From an uncultured Peptococcaceae bacterium (lineage in GTDB: Bacteria > Bacillota > Peptococcia > Peptococcales > Peptococcaceae), in contig CABQBF010000052.1 in NCBI GenBank assembly GCA_902462325.1, forward strand, positions 1 to 16,265: DNA of 16,265 bases, in the 5' to 3' direction. A program made the translations under genes and the position numbers. Shown one piece after another: positions 13,490 to 16,265 of the stretch. The notes beneath the pieces were generated by a model. It saw only the letters and a program-made list of their open reading frames with translations, was not told where the DNA came from and did not search any database. The number at the start of each line of letters is the position of its first letter. Positions within the stretch are counted from its first letter, which is position 1.

Positions 13490-14581
13490 ATGCGTGTATT
13501 ACAATTCGTTTCTACTCTGAACCGGAATAGTGGAGTCATGCGGGTCATTATGAATTATTACACAAATATGAATCGGCAACATGTTCAGTTTGATTTTTTA
13601 TATTTTATAGAAAGTGAAGATTCCTATGCCGATGAGATTCATGCCATGGGAGGAAGAACCTATTATATTCCCAAACCTGGAATCTCGTTAAAAGCATGGC
13701 GTGCTTTAGTTTGTTTTTTTCAGCAGCATGGTGCAGCGTATCAGTGGTTGCACAACCACGAAAATTATCTGACTGTATTTCTGTATCCTTTAGCTAAAAT
13801 GTGTGGCATCAGAAATATTGCAGTACATGCGCATTTAACTCAGTATTCGGATAAAAAATTGTCGGCGCTGCGCAACAGGATTCTGTGTCTGCCATTAAAA
13901 TTTTTACCGATTCAAAAAGTAGCTTGTTCTAAAGTTGCTGCTGATTTTTTGTATGGTTCCAGCCGAAATGTATATATTATGCGTAACATGGTGGATGCCA
14001 GGCAATATGCTTATGACGAGACGAAACGACTTGAAATCCGTTGTAGACTGAACATGGCAGATGAGATTTTTGTAATTGGGCATGTTGGAAGATTTGAGCC
14101 ACAAAAAAATCATCGGTTTTTAATAGAACTATTTGAACAGTTTTATCACACAGTTCCAGACAGCAGGTTACTTCTGGTAGGGTCAGGCGTTTTGGAACAG
14201 GAAATCAAAGGTCTGGTTTTGGAAAAAAAATTAGAACAGAACGTAATCTTTGCAGGACAACAAACGAATATAGCAGATTATTTAAGCGCTATGGATGTGT
14301 TTGTATTATCCTCACTGTTTGAGGGACTGCCAATGGTGGCATTAGAGGCGCAGGCCAATGGATTGCCCTGCGTGTTAGCCGATACGATCACAACAGAAAC
14401 CGCAGTAACGGCCAATGTATGGTTTTATTCTTTAAACAACAGAAATGAATGGCTGAACAGGCTACAGATAGTGAATAACACGAAAAACAGGCAAAGAATT
14501 TTATCAGAGCAGGACAACCAGAAGATGAACATGGCAGCACTGGTCGAAAAGCTGGAACAGTACTATGAAAGTGGAAGGTGA
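13490..14581 (+). CDS. Family 4 glycosyltransferase (GT-B fold)
   Basis: The 363-aa product has two Rossmann halves. The N-terminal acceptor half starts MRVLQFVSTLNRNSGVMRVI, and a donor half starts with IGHVGRFEPQKNHRFLI (196-212). The donor half ends in the E-x7-E motif within LFEGLPMVALEAQ (276-288, Glu278 and Glu286), which marks retaining GT4 enzymes. The closest style is that of EpsF/CapM-like transferases in exopolysaccharide and capsule loci. The sugar is unknown. The sequence is markedly AT-rich (16 G or C in 60 at 13561-13620), unlike the preceding GT2 gene. AAGGAGAT precedes the ATG, and the stop overlaps the region just before the permease start. Confidence 0.92.
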   Translation: MRVLQFVSTLNRNSGVMRVIMNYYTNMNRQHVQFDFLYFIESEDSYADEIHAMGGRTYYIPKPGISLKAWRALVCFFQQHGAAYQWLHNHENYLTVFLYPLAKMCGIRNIAVHAHLTQYSDKKLSALRNRILCLPLKFLPIQKVACSKVAADFLYGSSRNVYIMRNMVDARQYAYDETKRLEIRCRLNMADEIFVIGHVGRFEPQKNHRFLIELFEQFYHTVPDSRLLLVGSGVLEQEIKGLVLEKKLEQNVIFAGQQTNIADYLSAMDVFVLSSLFEGLPMVALEAQANGLPCVLADTITTETAVTANVWFYSLNNRNEWLNRLQIVNNTKNRQRILSEQDNQKMNMAALVEKLEQYYESGR

Positions 14582-14591
14582 CAAAATAATT

Positions 14592-15377
14592 ATGGGGCAG
14601 CTTAGAAGATATATAAAAGGCTTTATGCGCTATAAAAATCTATTGCATGAATTAGTATCAAGAGACATTAAAGTACGATATCGCCGCAGTGTACTCGGTG
14701 TTTTATGGACAGTCCTGAATCCAATTCTGATGATGATCGTAATGACCATTGTGTTTTCTCAGTTGTTCCGTTTTGAAATAGAAAACTTTCCGATTTATTT
14801 TTTCTGCGGAAACATTATTTTCAGCTTTATGGTAACAGCGACGAATGACGCATTACAATCTATTTTAGGTGGAGCCAGTCTATTAAAAAAAGTATATATA
14901 CCGAAATATATTTTTCCGGTTTCAAAAGTCCTTTCCGCAGGTGTTAACCTGTTTTTCTCTTATATTGCTATGCTGCTGGTCATGGTAGCTACCGGAGTAG
15001 AATTCCATGCAACTATGCTCTTAACTCCAGTGGTTGCATTATATATCATGCTGTTTTCAATTGGTTTGGGATTAATTCTGGCTACAATGATGGTGTTTTT
15101 CCGGGATATTGCACATTTATACGGTGTATTGACCACCGCCTGGATGTACCTGACGCCGATTTTTTATCCGGAGTCATTATTAGGGGACAAATCAGAATGG
15201 TTTTTGTTATTGAATCCAATGTATCACTATATCGATTATATGAGAAATATCACGTTATATCAGACTGTTCCGGGAATTGCAGAAAATTTAACCTGTCTGG
15301 GGATTAGCCTGGTTACACTAGTTCTGGGTCTGTTATTCTTTTATAAAAAACAGGACAAATTCATTTTATATATTTAA
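14592..15377 (+). CDS. wzm: ABC-2 type polysaccharide export permease (Wzm/TagG type)
   Basis: The 261-aa product has the usual amphipathic N-terminal region (LLHELVSRDIKVRYRRSVLG) followed by about six membrane helices, starting with VLWTVLNPILMMIVMTIVF. It includes the MVFFRDIAHLYGVLTTAWMYLTPIFYP stretch typical of O-antigen and teichoic-acid export permeases. With the ATPase encoded next it moves finished lipid-linked polysaccharide across the cytoplasmic membrane. The ATG at 14592 has GGAAGGTGA at 14573-14581; the frame is open back to 14565, but that start lies inside the previous gene. Gram type decides whether the cargo is O-antigen-like (Wzm) or wall polymer (TagG); I lean to Wzm only weakly. 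Confidence 0.9.
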   Translation: MGQLRRYIKGFMRYKNLLHELVSRDIKVRYRRSVLGVLWTVLNPILMMIVMTIVFSQLFRFEIENFPIYFFCGNIIFSFMVTATNDALQSILGGASLLKKVYIPKYIFPVSKVLSAGVNLFFSYIAMLLVMVATGVEFHATMLLTPVVALYIMLFSIGLGLILATMMVFFRDIAHLYGVLTTAWMYLTPIFYPESLLGDKSEWFLLLNPMYHYIDYMRNITLYQTVPGIAENLTCLGISLVTLVLGLLFFYKKQDKFILYI

Positions 15378-15394
15378 GTAAGGAGTAAAAACAA

Positions 15395-16129
15395 ATGGCA
15401 CAGCCGATTATTGAAGTAAAAAATGTGTCTATGATGTTTAACAGAAGCTCGGAAAAGATAGACAGCATCAAAGAATATTTTGTTCGTTTAATGAAACATC
15501 AGCTGATGTTTGAAGAATTTTGGGCGTTAAAAGATGTGAATTTGACGATTGAAAAGGGTGATTCTGTAGGTATTGTCGGGTTAAACGGCAGTGGGAAAAG
15601 TACATTACTAAAAATTATTGCCGGCGTCATGAAGCCGACAAAAGGTACGGTAAAAGTCTGCGGAAGTGTAGCCCCGATGATAGAACTGGGCGCAGGGTTT
15701 GATATGGACCTGTCAGCTCGTGAGAATATTTATCTGAATGGTGCTGTATTGGGATATAGCCGGAACGAAATGAATCAAAAAGCAGAAAGCATTTTAGACT
15801 TTGCAGAATTGTGGGAGTTTGTCGATGTACCGTTAAAAAATTATTCTTCCGGTATGGTTGCACGGCTGGGTTTTTCAATTGCAACCGCGCATACGCCTGA
15901 TGTTTTGATCGTGGATGAAGTATTGGGTGTGGGAGATTATAAGTTTCAGGAAAAATGTGAGAAACGAATTCATGAAATCGTAGAAACAGGTGCAACGGTA
16001 TTATTTGTATCCCATTCGATCAAACAGGTGGAAAAGCTGTGCAAGCATGTCTTGTGGCTGGAAAAAGGCAGACAAGTAATGTATGGCGATATGACGGATG
16101 TGTGCCAGAAATATATGGAGACCTATTAG
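15395..16129 (+). CDS. wzt: Polysaccharide export ABC ATPase (Wzt/TagH type, short form)
   Basis: The 244-aa product has Walker A GLNGSGKST (62-70), signature YSSGM (150-154), Walker B with LIVDEVLGVGD (171-181) and switch histidine His207 in VSHSIK. Instead of a plain Q-loop it has the IELGAGFDMDLSARENI stretch (96-112) that marks exporters of long polysaccharides. It stops right after the nucleotide-binding domain. There is no C-terminal sugar-binding domain like that of the O9a-type Wzt, so export should not depend on recognising a capped chain end. It is 17 bases after the permease gene, with AAGGAG before the ATG. Confidence 0.93.
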   Translation: MAQPIIEVKNVSMMFNRSSEKIDSIKEYFVRLMKHQLMFEEFWALKDVNLTIEKGDSVGIVGLNGSGKSTLLKIIAGVMKPTKGTVKVCGSVAPMIELGAGFDMDLSARENIYLNGAVLGYSRNEMNQKAESILDFAELWEFVDVPLKNYSSGMVARLGFSIATAHTPDVLIVDEVLGVGDYKFQEKCEKRIHEIVETGATVLFVSHSIKQVEKLCKHVLWLEKGRQVMYGDMTDVCQKYMETY

Positions 16130-16150
16130 GCAGTAAAAGGAGCAGAGGAT

Positions 16151-16265
16151 ATGGAGTTTGACTATAGCAAAGAGCCAGGGAAAGTGTTATTAAATCGAAA
16201 ACTGAATACTGAAGGAACACCGCTGGTCAGCATTATCACTCCATATTACAATGCGGGAAAATATT
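16151..16265 (+). CDS. Start of a second family 2 glycosyltransferase (cut by window edge)
   Basis: ATG at 16151 has AAAGGAG eight bases upstream, 21 bases after the ATPase gene. The 38 visible residues begin MEFDYSKEPGKVLLNRKL and reach LVSIITPYYNAGKY, the standard opening of a GT2 catalytic domain. It therefore belongs to the same surface-polysaccharide operon. The rest lies outside the window. Confidence 0.85.
   Translation, partial: MEFDYSKEPGKVLLNRKLNTEGTPLVSIITPYYNAGKY

Noticed and set aside
1..16265. tRNA, rRNA, CRISPR arrays, insertion sequences
   Set aside because: Looked for cloverleaf-like segments, regularly spaced direct repeats and transposase motifs; none seen.

Overview
The window looks like chromosome of a low-to-mid-GC anaerobic Firmicute. 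A Gram-negative-type Firmicute (Negativicutes-like) is my leading guess. It combines Bacillus-style regulators (a SigB/SigF-type sigma factor beside an RsbW-like kinase, a PspC protein, an RsbRD_N protein) and strong AGGAGG ribosome sites with a Wzm/Wzt-type polysaccharide exporter. The taxon is an inference; nothing here fixes it.

Layout. 1-480 holds the end of a run of small overlapping genes of the sort seen in integrative elements or prophages. It is closed by a two-way terminator shared with a HAD phosphatase on the minus strand (605-1261). A divergent control region (1331-1498) carries a clear promoter and a perfect dyad. It drives an unrecognised 213-aa protein, which meets a 62-aa membrane protein tail to tail. 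From 2462 to 4240 a tight four-gene run encodes PspC, a short CbiX/SirB chelatase, an RsbW-like anti-sigma kinase and its likely sigma factor.

The centre, 4391-12245, is a co-directional set built around sulfite respiration. ResB and CcsA form the System II cytochrome c assembly pair. An RsbRD_N-like protein follows, and then all five subunits of the DsrMKJOP membrane complex in the permuted order K-J-O-P-M. DsrJ is a tri-heme cytochrome c exported across the membrane and DsrO is a Tat-exported ferredoxin. DsrP and DsrM are the quinone-interacting membrane subunits, and DsrK is the cytoplasmic HdrD-like iron-sulfur subunit. In known sulfite and sulfate reducers the complex passes menaquinol electrons to the DsrC trisulfide made by DsrAB. 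The CcsA/ResB pair can supply DsrJ with covalent haem. The CbiX-type chelatase upstream could supply sirohaem for DsrAB. DsrAB and DsrC themselves are not in the window. A strong terminator follows dsrM.

After about 400 bases of very AT-rich DNA, 12696 to the end is a surface-polysaccharide locus: a GT2 glycosyltransferase, a GT4 glycosyltransferase, an ABC-2 permease (Wzm/TagG type), its ATPase (Wzt/TagH type), and the start of another GT2 enzyme cut by the window edge. Base composition varies sharply inside this locus, suggesting mosaic origin.

The most notable point is the whole neighbourhood. A permuted dsrKJOPM cluster is physically tied to its own cytochrome c assembly genes, and to a stress-type sigma/anti-sigma pair plus an RsbRD_N protein that could control it.
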